Shown here: piece after piece, positions 1-5,493 of the stretch | Position numbering within the stretch: the stretch's first letter is position 1 | Layout: every line of letters starts with the position of its first letter | Source: JAZSQT01 sp045538075 | Lineage (GTDB): Bacteria > Chrysiogenota > Deferribacteres > Deferribacterales > Mucispirillaceae | Length of the DNA stretch: 6,758 bases | Assembly (NCBI GenBank): GCA_045538075.1 | Contig: JAZSQT010000083.1 | Span: 1 to 6,758 of the forward strand | Reading direction: 5' to 3' | Notes under the pieces: generated by a model | What the model was told of the DNA's origin: nothing | The model's input: the letters and a program-made list of their open reading frames with translations, nothing else | Database searches by the model: none | Translations under genes and position numbers: made by a program

Positions 1-11
1 ATTGTAAATAA

Positions 12-40
12 TTGATAATTTTGTATTTTTTTGTTATAAT
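12..40 (+). promoter_or_regulatory. Sigma-70-type promoter upstream of the iterons
   Basis: The -35 element TTGATA (12-17) is separated by exactly 17 bp from a perfect -10 element TATAAT (35-40). Transcription would start near 47 and run rightward through both iteron clusters to the terminator at 253-293. No gene lies in that interval, so the product would be a short RNA, or the transcription itself would serve the repeat region. In such A+T-rich DNA, chance matches are common, but both boxes and the spacing are close to ideal. Confidence 0.5.
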
Positions 41-53
41 AATGCAAAAAAAA

Positions 54-75
54 TCATTATCTAATGTTTATCTAA
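54..75. repeat. Iteron cluster 1: two 11-bp direct repeats
   Basis: Two adjacent copies of the 11-mer TNNTTATCTAA lie at 54-64 (TCATTATCTAA) and 65-75 (TGTTTATCTAA). They match the unit of the larger cluster at 143-197 and begin 14 bp after the -10 box at 35-40, so they cover the start region of that promoter. A protein bound here could repress it. The core TTATC resembles the first half of a DnaA box (TTATNCACA), but the second half does not match. Confidence 0.8.
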
Positions 76-142
76 AATTTAAAAATAGGCGAAAAAAATC
101 TTAATTACCAATAAGTTATAATGATTGTATATATTAATAGAA

Positions 143-197
143 TTGTTATCTAATGATTATCTAATCATTATCTAATCATTATCTAATTGTTATCTAA
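143..197. repeat. Iteron cluster 2: five 11-bp direct repeats
   Basis: Five head-to-tail copies of the same 11-mer lie at 143-153, 154-164, 165-175, 176-186 and 187-197. The last eight bases, TTATCTAA, are identical in all five. The leading three bases are TTG, TGA, TCA, TCA, TTG. The 11-bp period is about one helical turn, so bound proteins would line up on one face of the DNA. Arrays like this serve as replication iterons or as partition centromeres; plasmid R1 parC also uses 11-bp direct repeats in two clusters around a promoter. Which role applies here cannot be decided from the sequence. Confidence 0.9.
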
Positions 198-252
198 GAT
201 TGAGGAAAAATAAGATAAAGTGATAATTTTATTAAAAAAAATAGACGATATT

Positions 253-293
253 AAAAAAAGAGGTGTCCAGTCAGACTGGACACCTCTTTTTTT
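253..293. terminator. Bidirectional intrinsic terminator (41-bp perfect palindrome)
   Basis: A 13-bp GC-rich arm GAGGTGTCCAGTC (260-272) is followed by one central A (273) and its exact complement GACTGGACACCTC (274-286). Seven A precede it (253-259) and seven T follow it (287-293), so it forms a strong hairpin with a U tract in both directions. In practice the innermost pairs must open to form a loop. On the minus strand it lies about 55 bp beyond the repressor stop and would end that transcript. On the plus strand it would stop the transcript from the promoter at 12-40. Confidence 0.92.
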
Positions 294-347
294 GTTCAGT
301 CTAATAAAAATCATTTTTTTTTAAGGAAATCTTTTATATAGATTATT

Positions 348-797
348 TTATAATGTTTTTTTGATTGTATTATTAATTTGGTTATCACGTTGAGTTGATA
401 GTTCATGAAATTCATTAATAAGTTGTTCTAATTTACCTTGTAAAAAGCCTTGATCTTTAATTGATGCATTGTTAAAAATTGTTATAAAATCTTCTAAAAG
501 AGGTTTCAATTCTTTATCTTTTATATGTATATTATTATTCCTATCTTTTCTTTTTATATAGTTTTCGTCTGTAAAAAAAGATACATCTTCATTAATTGCA
601 TCGGCTAACTTTTGAAGTGTATTAAGTGATAATTTATCTCTTTTGTCTTTTATTGTGGTTGTTTTTTTATAATATCCTTTAAATCTACTTAGGATAACTG
701 GTGATATATTAGCTATATCACATAATTTTTTTTGGCTTCCACATATAGTAATAGCTTCATTAATCCTATCATATAATAATTTACTTTCATTCATCAT
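348..797 (-). CDS. XRE-family phage-type repressor (CI-like)
   Basis: This 149-residue protein is the likely lysogeny repressor. Residues about 21-75 form an XRE-type helix-turn-helix (SQKKLCDIANISPVILSRFK at 21-40), followed by a helix containing LQKLADAINEDVSFF. The C-terminal half (about 80-149) is charged and predicted helical and may oligomerise. It has no S24/LexA-type peptidase domain, which would need a longer protein, so RecA-stimulated self-cleavage is unlikely. It is transcribed away from the Cro-like gene, as in lambda-type switches. The ATG at 797 is preceded on the minus strand by AAGGA at an 8-nt spacing; a second ATG follows at once and is less well placed. The 837-856 palindrome lies inside its own promoter, suggesting autoregulation. 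Confidence 0.85.
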   Translation of the reverse strand: MMNESKLLYDRINEAITICGSQKKLCDIANISPVILSRFKGYYKKTTTIKDKRDKLSLNTLQKLADAINEDVSFFTDENYIKRKDRNNNIHIKDKELKPLLEDFITIFNNASIKDQGFLQGKLEQLINEFHELSTQRDNQINNTIKKTL

Positions 798-830
798 TAT
801 TGTTTTCCTTAATTTATTTTTATTTTAAAA

Positions 831-859
831 AAAATAAATTAACACTTATGTTAATTCAA
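831..859 (-). promoter_or_regulatory. Putative promoter of the repressor gene
   Basis: Read on the minus strand, TTGAAT (859-854) is followed after 17 bp by TATTTT (836-831), a moderate -35/-10 pair pointing into the repressor gene. The 837-856 palindrome fills the spacer almost exactly, so a protein bound there would block RNA polymerase. The -10 box is weak and other pairs are possible in this A+T-rich stretch. Confidence 0.4.
837..856. promoter_or_regulatory. Operator-like palindrome
   Basis: AATTAACA (837-844) and its exact complement TGTTAATT (849-856) are separated by CTTA. The core half-site TTAAC/GTTAA recurs in the same gap at 860-864 (GTTAA) and 892-896 (TTAAC), the latter within the spacer of the rightward promoter. 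Dyads with repeated half-sites between divergent repressor and cro-like genes are the usual binding sites of the two regulators. The assignment to these proteins is inference. Confidence 0.6.
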
Positions 860-882
860 GTTAAATATTGGATAATTTTAGC

Positions 883-911
883 TTGACAAAATTAACCAAA
901 AATATAATTTA
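883..911 (+). promoter_or_regulatory. Putative rightward early promoter
   Basis: A consensus -35 TTGACA lies at 883-888. The -10 is ambiguous: TATAAT at 903-908 is perfect but only 14 bp away, while TAATTT (905-910) gives 16 bp and AATTTA (906-911) gives 17 bp. Transcription would start near 914-918, leaving a very short leader before the Cro-like start codon at 928. The half-site TTAAC at 892-896 lies in the spacer, so repression by direct occlusion is likely. Confidence 0.55.
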
Positions 912-917
912 ATATAT

Positions 918-922
918 GGAGG
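918..922 (+). promoter_or_regulatory. Shine-Dalgarno that decides the Cro-like start
   Basis: GGAGG at 918-922 lies 5 nt before ATG 928. An earlier in-frame ATG at 916 overlaps this Shine-Dalgarno and has no ribosome-binding site of its own, so 928 is the likely start. Confidence 0.8.
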
Positions 923-927
923 AAAAA

Positions 928-1131
928 ATGAAACTAAAAGAATGGTTAAAAAAAGAAAAGATAACAAGTAATGAGTTTGCAATAAAAATAGGAGTTACAA
1001 ATATATCGGTATGTAGGTGGATTAGAAATAAAAGATACCCTAATTTTATGAATTTATATGCAATTCAAAAAATGACCAATGGGGAAGTAACAGCAAGTGA
1101 TTTTATTAAAAAAGGAGATACTAATGGATAA
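928..1131 (+). CDS. Cro-like small HTH regulator
   Basis: This 67-residue DNA-binding protein is the first gene of the rightward operon and probably the counterpart of the divergent repressor. A helix-turn-helix runs from about residue 12 to 36 (TSNEFAIKIGVTNISVCRWI at 13-32). It is followed by RYPNFMNLYAIQKMTNGEVTASDF (described by its ends, R37 to F59), with the TxGEVTAxDF pattern common in Cro/YdaS-like phage proteins. In such families the protein binds the shared operators and shuts off repressor synthesis. The start at 928 is chosen because GGAGG (918-922) lies just upstream. Its last codons overlap the next gene by 8 bp, suggesting translational coupling. Confidence 0.8.
   Translation: MKLKEWLKKEKITSNEFAIKIGVTNISVCRWIRNKRYPNFMNLYAIQKMTNGEVTASDFIKKGDTNG
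1112..1117 (+). promoter_or_regulatory. Shine-Dalgarno that decides the antirepressor start
   Basis: AAGGAG at 1112-1117 lies 6 nt before ATG 1124. A GTG at 1097 in the same frame would read through this site and lacks a Shine-Dalgarno, so ATG 1124 is preferred. Confidence 0.8.
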
Positions 1132-1738
1132 TGATAATAATGCCAATATTAAGAAATTTATTTTTGAAGATTTACCTTTTTCGGTTATTGATGATTATGG
1201 TCAATATTGGTTTATAGCAAAGGAAGTTTGCGAAATTTTAGGTATATCAAAATATCGTGATGCAATTCAAAAACTTGACGAAGATGAAAAAGGGCATCCA
1301 AAACTTTTGGACACCCTTGGTGGTCCTCAACAAGTTGCCACTATTTCAGAAAGTGGACTTTATACGTTAATAATTAGAAGTAATAAACCTAAAGCTAAAG
1401 CATTTAGGAAATGGATTACAAGTGAAGTATTACCTGCAATAAGAAAAACTGGTTCATATAATCTAAGTAATCAGCTTGTTCCAGTTACCATAAACAATAA
1501 CGATATACATCTTAAAAAAATTATATCACTTCAAGATGAAATAATAAATTTATATCGCAAATTAGAAGAGAATAATCATCAAAATAATTTTGTAAACCAA
1601 CAGCCATTATTTATTTCAAAAGAAGAAATAAATGAGATAAAGCATTTATTTGATAATGGTTTTTCAACGAAAGTTATATCTCGGCGTCATGGGATACCAA
1701 TTAATAAAATTTTAGAAATATTAAAAGAAGAATTATGA
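1124..1738 (+). CDS. BRO-N domain antirepressor-like protein
   Basis: This 204-residue protein has an N-terminal BRO-N domain (about 10-112), the fold of phage antirepressors and baculovirus BRO proteins. Landmarks are WFIAKEVCEILGI (29-41), the core around ISESGLYTLIIRS (74-86), and FRKWITSEVLPAIRKTG (94-110). A helical, possibly coiled segment follows (130-150), then a Q/N-rich linker. The C-terminal 40 residues (ISKEEINEIKHLF from 164, then FSTKVISRRHGIPINKIL) look like a second small helix-turn-helix rather than the usual KilA-C/ANT domain. In known phages such proteins relieve repression by binding repressor or DNA. The gene overlaps the Cro-like stop by 8 bp, so it is in the same early operon. 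The exact role is inferred. Confidence 0.82.
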   Translation: MDNDNNANIKKFIFEDLPFSVIDDYGQYWFIAKEVCEILGISKYRDAIQKLDEDEKGHPKLLDTLGGPQQVATISESGLYTLIIRSNKPKAKAFRKWITSEVLPAIRKTGSYNLSNQLVPVTINNNDIHLKKIISLQDEIINLYRKLEENNHQNNFVNQQPLFISKEEINEIKHLFDNGFSTKVISRRHGIPINKILEILKEEL

Positions 1739-1768
1739 AAAATAATAGAAAAAGTGGAGGGATAGAAA

Positions 1769-2104
1769 ATGAATGTAGAAAGCATTATTAAAGCAGCAGT
1801 TGAAGAAAGTGTAACAAAATCTATGCGAGAGGCATTATCAGTAATTAGCGAAAAATTGATTGAAAATTTAATGGAAGGTATTGCTCAGCCTAAATACGAT
1901 TTAAATACTTTTTTAACAGAAGAGCAGGTTTCAGAAATTTTAAATATTAAACTACCAACTTTACGTCGCTGGAGACAAATTAAAAATTTTCTTCCATACT
2001 CGATTTTAACGAAAAAAGTAGTTCGTTATCAATATAAAGATGTAGTTGAATTTGCATTATCTAAAAAAGTTCAAGTTATTAAAAATCCAATAATTTTAGG
2101 GTAA
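1769..2104 (+). CDS. Small HTH_17/excisionase-like DNA-binding protein
   Basis: This is a 111-residue protein. Residues 1-38 are predicted as amphipathic helices that could support oligomerisation. Residues about 49-97 form a MerR/excisionase-type winged helix (FLTEEQVSEILNIKLPTLRR from 48, then W69, with the wing and final helix around VVRYQYKDVVEFALSKK). Proteins of this kind act as excisionases, as transcription factors, or as origin-binding helpers. Lying directly before the primase gene, it could be an initiator or regulator of replication, but no integrase is in view to support an excisionase role. GGAGG (1756-1760) lies 8 nt before the ATG. The stop is 4 bp before the next start. Confidence 0.75.
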   Translation: MNVESIIKAAVEESVTKSMREALSVISEKLIENLMEGIAQPKYDLNTFLTEEQVSEILNIKLPTLRRWRQIKNFLPYSILTKKVVRYQYKDVVEFALSKKVQVIKNPIILG

Positions 2105-2108
2105 TAAA

Positions 2109-2963
2109 ATGATTATGTTAAGTATTTCTGATAATTTGACTGATAATTTTCAAAATATAATTATTCCTTTTGAAAAAGTAGGTGATTATACTTCAAGATA
2201 TTGTTATTCATCAAGTTCGTATGTACCTACTCATCGTCATAAAGATAATATTAAAAGTCTTGGTAATGTGTTGATATATGATTTTGATGATGGAGCTATT
2301 ACTATATCCCAATTATTAATGTTTTTATTGAATAATGAAATAACAGGTATAATAACAACAACAAAAAGTCATCAAAAAAATAAAGGTGATAAACCAGCAG
2401 TAGATAGATTTAGATTATTTTTGCCGTTGGATAGAGAATTAAAAATAAGTATTTCAGAATATCCACTTTTATATATGTATGTTGCTAAATTATTAAATAT
2501 AGATGATATAATAGACACATCTTGTAAAAATCCAAGTAGGTCATACTACCCTAATCCAGAGCAAAAAATATTCTTTACTCCTTCTGGAAAAATTTTAAAT
2601 GGAAAATTTTTAACAGAACAAATGTTTAGATATTTAGAAAAAAGTAATAAAGAAAACAAAAAAGCACCTTTATCCAACAATAATAAAGCAAGTATTAATA
2701 ATACACTAAAAATAAAGTGTTTAAGGGATAATGAAGTAGATTTAGATACTCTTATAGAATTATCAACTGGAGAAAGGTATCCATTAAAATATTTTGGCTT
2801 TTTAAAAGTTAATGAAACAGTTCCTTGTAGGTGTATAAATCCATTACATGAGGATAGAAATCCATCAGCTTTCGTTGGAAGAAGTCATACAAGTGGTAGA
2901 TTAATGGTAAAGTGTAGTAGTTGTTGTTCGTTATATTTTGCATCATCTGATGATTTAAAATAA
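2109..2963 (+). CDS. Archaeo-eukaryotic-type primase with C-terminal zinc finger
   Basis: This 284-residue protein probably makes RNA/DNA primers for replication of the element. The AEP/prim-pol motifs are visible in order. Motif I is VLIYDFDDG (54-62), with D58 and D60 as metal ligands. Motif II is KSHQK (86-90), fitting the sxH pattern, followed by DRFRLFLPL (99-107). Motif III is IID (134-136), followed by PSRSYYPNP (142-150). A lysine/asparagine-rich linker (178-200) leads to a CHC2-like zinc finger: C240, C242, H247, then NPSAF (251-255), C269, C272/C273. No helicase domain is present; that function is in the gene at 3249-4682, in the same frame. A weak AGGG (2098-2101) precedes the ATG by 7 nt, and the previous stop is 4 bp away, so coupled translation is likely. 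Confidence 0.72.
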   Translation: MIMLSISDNLTDNFQNIIIPFEKVGDYTSRYCYSSSSYVPTHRHKDNIKSLGNVLIYDFDDGAITISQLLMFLLNNEITGIITTTKSHQKNKGDKPAVDRFRLFLPLDRELKISISEYPLLYMYVAKLLNIDDIIDTSCKNPSRSYYPNPEQKIFFTPSGKILNGKFLTEQMFRYLEKSNKENKKAPLSNNNKASINNTLKIKCLRDNEVDLDTLIELSTGERYPLKYFGFLKVNETVPCRCINPLHEDRNPSAFVGRSHTSGRLMVKCSSCCSLYFASSDDLK

Positions 2964-2975
2964 GGAGTAACTAAT

Positions 2976-3245
2976 ATGTTGTTTACTGAATTTGAAATAC
3001 TATTTAGTGATATAAATATTATTATAGAAAGAATTAAAGATACTTTTTATATCTTTAAAAATGAAAAAAAAGATACTTCTTATATCTTTGAAAGTGAAAA
3101 AGTTGAAGAATTAAGTGTATCTGATTTAACTGAATTTAAAGTTAATAGTTACTCAGAGTTGCTTGAATTAATGGATTATAAAGAAGAAGTTGTTAGAGAA
3201 TTTGTTATAGGGTTCATTATTAAACGAGTATTATTAAACGAGTAA
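2976..3245 (+). CDS. Unknown 89-residue acidic protein with internal repeat
   Basis: I do not recognise this family. It lacks a signal peptide or clear membrane span, has no cysteine, is rich in Glu, Lys, Ile and Phe, and is probably helical. It has a strong AAGGAG (2962-2967) 8 nt before the ATG, so it is likely translated. Two adjacent 11-residue units, KDTFYIFKNEK (21-31) and KDTSYIFESEK (32-42), come from a 33-bp tandem duplication. The 3' end carries a 14-bp tandem duplication that creates the TAA stop. It lies between the primase and the SF3 helicase and shares the reading frame of both, separated from each by one stop codon. It may be an accessory to, or a linker split from, the primase-helicase; that is inference. 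Confidence 0.6.
   Translation: MLFTEFEILFSDINIIIERIKDTFYIFKNEKKDTSYIFESEKVEELSVSDLTEFKVNSYSELLELMDYKEEVVREFVIGFIIKRVLLNE
3036..3101. repeat. 33-bp tandem duplication inside orf89
   Basis: The units 3036-3068 and 3069-3101 match at 30 of 33 bases. The three differences (T/C, A/G, A/G, first unit to second) are all transitions and all change the amino acid (F/S, K/E, N/S). Each unit also contains an imperfect dyad, AAAGATA with TATCTTT. Confidence 0.9.
3216..3243. repeat. 14-bp perfect tandem duplication at the orf89 stop
   Basis: ATTATTAAACGAGT occurs at 3216-3229 and again at 3230-3243 with no mismatch. Because 14 is not a multiple of three, the second copy is read in another frame and supplies the end LLNE and the T of the TAA stop (3243-3245). 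The perfect identity suggests a recent event. Confidence 0.92.
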
Positions 3246-3248
3246 CAG

Positions 3249-4682
3249 ATGAAAAATAAAGTAAAAGATTTTGAAAACAAAATAATAAATGAAGAATTAC
3301 TAAATATTAGTGATGAAGATCGTTATTTATATAAATCTGACGAACCAGTAAATTATAATAATTTTACATTAAATAATTGGATTGCTAACAGTAATAATGC
3401 TTTTCTTAAAGAAATAGCAAAAGCTGGTGGTGCTTTATGGGTATCTTTAGAAGGTGTATTTTGCTTTCGTCATCAAACTGGAGAACAAATAGTTGAAATA
3501 GATCAAGTAAATAAATTAGAACGCTTACTATCAATTTATTTAAATAAAAATAGTACACGTTTATTTAAATTTACTAATGATATTGCACCAGACATTGCAT
3601 ACACAGATTTAAGAATAATTAAAGATGATTTTACGCCTTTTGCTGCTTCCGAGTTTTATTATAAAAATAAAGTGTGGTGCAGAACGAGTTTTAAGCCAAG
3701 TAAATATTTAAGTAGAGATTATAATCATGAGAAATTAGAAAAGAAGTATCCAAAGAATATCTTGTCATTAATAAGCAACTTGGTCAATTATAAACCAGAA
3801 CGTGAAAAATGGGTGATTAATTGGCTTGCAGGTTTTTTTAAAACATTGAAAAGAAGCAGAGTATCTCTTGTCTTAAGAGGCGATCAGGGTTCTGGTAAAA
3901 GTCTATTTTTTAATGAAGTAATCTCTAAATTATTTGGTGAAGAATACTCTATTGTTGTAAGTGATGAGAATTTAGAATCGGATTTTAAGTCTTGGGTAGA
4001 TGAAAAGCTATTCTATAATCTTAATGAAATTGCAGTTGATATTAAAAGTCGTAGAAACGTTAAGAATTTCTTAAAGACACTTGTAACAGATGAATACGTA
4101 AACGTCCAATCTAAATTTAAAGATTTTAAAAAAGTTTTTTTGTATGGAAATATTTTAATTACTTCAAATGAGGCTTTTCCTTTAGAGGTTGAAATAAATG
4201 ATAGGCGTTTCACGATATTTCAAACTGGTAAATCTCTTAAAACCTTAGATATAGACACTAATCAGTTAGTTAAAGATATTAACAACGAGTTACCACTATT
4301 TGCAGAATATTTAAGGAATTATGAAGTAGATTGGAAGTTGTATCATACTGCTTTGGATACGCCAGAAAAGCAAGCTATCGTTGATGGAACTACAAGTAGT
4401 ATGAGAAGATTTATACATGCAGTGATAACTCATGAAATTGGTTTCTTTGAAGATTTAAATAATCCAAAAGAAATGGAAGAGTTAAGTATTTATAATGCTA
4501 TGTTAGATGCCTTTAATAGTAGAGAAATAGACAAAGGTTTATTGTATAGAGCATATACTAAAATTTATGATAGCACTAAAACTTCAAAAAAATTCACTTT
4601 AGAGTTGCGAAATTTAGAACCGTCAGTTTTTGGGAAAGATAAATTAAAAAGAAGTATCAATAAATTCTATTATAAGATTTAA
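3249..4682 (+). CDS. SF3-type phage/plasmid replicative helicase
   Basis: This 477-residue protein is probably the DNA helicase of the replication module, similar to the helicase halves of D5-like phage primase-helicases. The N-terminal 180 residues have no motif I can name. The ATPase core has Walker A GDQGSGKS (211-218; K217, S218), a Walker B-like strand LFYNLNE (254-260) ending in E260, motif C ILITSN (302-307) with sensor N307, and an arginine-finger candidate DRRF (318-321). Such helicases form hexameric rings that unwind DNA at the origin. The C-terminal ~110 residues are helical and may bind DNA. Initiation relies on a weak GAG (3240-3242) 6 nt before ATG 3249; the upstream in-frame stop is only two codons before it, so coupling to orf89 is likely. 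Confidence 0.82.
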   Translation: MKNKVKDFENKIINEELLNISDEDRYLYKSDEPVNYNNFTLNNWIANSNNAFLKEIAKAGGALWVSLEGVFCFRHQTGEQIVEIDQVNKLERLLSIYLNKNSTRLFKFTNDIAPDIAYTDLRIIKDDFTPFAASEFYYKNKVWCRTSFKPSKYLSRDYNHEKLEKKYPKNILSLISNLVNYKPEREKWVINWLAGFFKTLKRSRVSLVLRGDQGSGKSLFFNEVISKLFGEEYSIVVSDENLESDFKSWVDEKLFYNLNEIAVDIKSRRNVKNFLKTLVTDEYVNVQSKFKDFKKVFLYGNILITSNEAFPLEVEINDRRFTIFQTGKSLKTLDIDTNQLVKDINNELPLFAEYLRNYEVDWKLYHTALDTPEKQAIVDGTTSSMRRFIHAVITHEIGFFEDLNNPKEMEELSIYNAMLDAFNSREIDKGLLYRAYTKIYDSTKTSKKFTLELRNLEPSVFGKDKLKRSINKFYYKI

Positions 4683-4693
4683 AAGGTATTTTT

Positions 4694-5479
4694 ATGTTAG
4701 ATGATAAAACAATATGGGATTTAATCTACAGCTGGGTAGGTCATAATAAAAAAATTATTAATCTTATTACATCAAAATATAGTTGGCTTACTTCAAGCGA
4801 AAAAGAAGATGTATTGCAAGATGTTTATTTAATTTGCTACAAGGTAATAAGAATGATTGAAAAAGAAAATCAAGACTATAATTTTAAAAATTTAAATGAA
4901 GATAAAAAAATTAGAAATAAAATTATAGGTCATTATAGAGTATTTTCTTGGAATAATAGGAGTGAGTTGAGTATTAGGGCAGATGACGTATATAACTTAT
5001 CAAAAGATGATAAAAATTCTAATATGTTTGTGAAAAATGATATATCAGATATTGAAAACATAATATACAAAGATATTTTAAAAGATGATGATGATTTTAA
5101 AAAAAATGAAACCATAGAAAAGGAAGAAAAATTAGAGAAAATTAAAGTATTAAGTAAACTTTTATCTGAAAAAAGAAGAGAAATATTTAACTCAATGTTT
5201 ACTGGAGATGATACAAGTGGATATATGTCGTCTAAAGAAGCTGGCATTAAATACAATCTTAAACACAACTCTGTAAATAAAGGAGTGCAGCATGGCATTA
5301 TATTTATAAAAAAATTTTTAAAAGAAAATAATATTACAAAAGATACTCCGTTAGAGGAAGTTAAGAAAATAGTAGAAAACTATATAGTGAATATTGGAAA
5401 ATCTACAACAGAATATCATTTTGGTAATATTGAAAATTTTTTAAAATCTAATGATAATGAAACGGTTACAAAAAATTAA
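4694..5479 (+). CDS. Sigma-70-like transcription factor (putative)
   Basis: This 261-residue protein resembles a divergent sigma-70 family factor. Residues about 30-55 look like region 2 (WLTSSEKEDVLQDVYLICYK at 31-50, fitting the EDxxQDVYL pattern). Residues about 155-210 look like region 4: a helix LLSEKRREIF (156-165), then SSKEAGIKYNLKHNSVNKGV (179-198) as helix-turn-helix, and a final helix. The two parts are joined by an acidic linker (about 100-150). A C-terminal extension (215-261) is not part of the usual fold. It might direct host RNA polymerase to later phage genes, or be a DNA-binding replication factor. AAAGG (4682-4686) lies 7 nt before the ATG, 11 bp after the helicase stop. 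The assignment rests on pattern only. Confidence 0.5.
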   Translation: MLDDKTIWDLIYSWVGHNKKIINLITSKYSWLTSSEKEDVLQDVYLICYKVIRMIEKENQDYNFKNLNEDKKIRNKIIGHYRVFSWNNRSELSIRADDVYNLSKDDKNSNMFVKNDISDIENIIYKDILKDDDDFKKNETIEKEEKLEKIKVLSKLLSEKRREIFNSMFTGDDTSGYMSSKEAGIKYNLKHNSVNKGVQHGIIFIKKFLKENNITKDTPLEEVKKIVENYIVNIGKSTTEYHFGNIENFLKSNDNETVTKN

Positions 5480-5493
5480 ATTAAACTTAAAAA

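Larger units (their letters stand above)
1..347. other. Gene-free control region with promoter, iterons and terminator
   Basis: No convincing gene is present on either strand. The longest start-to-stop reading I traced by hand near the iterons is about 20 codons from ATG 42, with no Shine-Dalgarno and lying upstream of the predicted transcription start. The region holds a sigma-70-type promoter, two clusters of 11-bp direct repeats, a second TATAAT at 117-122 between the clusters, and a GC-rich terminator hairpin. Such an A+T-rich repeat region next to the lysogeny switch of an element carrying a primase, a helicase and ParA is a good candidate for a replication origin or a centromere. That role is inference from layout. 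Confidence 0.7.

Noticed and set aside
42..104. 20-codon reading frame from ATG 42 across the first iterons
   Set aside because: No Shine-Dalgarno, begins before the predicted transcription start, and is dominated by Lys codons of the A tracts.
54..197. CRISPR array
   Set aside because: Repeats are 11 bp and contiguous with only three variable bases between cores; there are no spacers of CRISPR length and no cas genes.
54..197. DnaA boxes
   Set aside because: TTATC matches the first half of the consensus but the CACA half is absent in all seven copies.
2054..2064. GCATTATCTAA, a near-perfect iteron unit inside the small HTH gene
   Set aside because: Single copy within coding sequence encoding A-L-S-K; expected by chance in such A+T-rich DNA. 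Could matter only if shown to bind the iteron protein.
3064..3071. Run of eight A in orf89 as a programmed frameshift site
   Set aside because: The run arises at the junction of the 33-bp repeats, and no downstream hairpin or extended alternative frame product was evident.
4013..4213. 66-codon open frame on the minus strand inside the helicase gene
   Set aside because: It lies opposite the conserved Walker B and motif C region, has no family resemblance, and is explained by codon bias of the plus-strand gene.
4933..5298. 121-codon open frame on the minus strand inside the sigma-like gene
   Set aside because: Its Ser/Leu/Phe-rich translation is the mirror of Lys/Glu/Asp-rich codons on the plus strand; no supporting motif.
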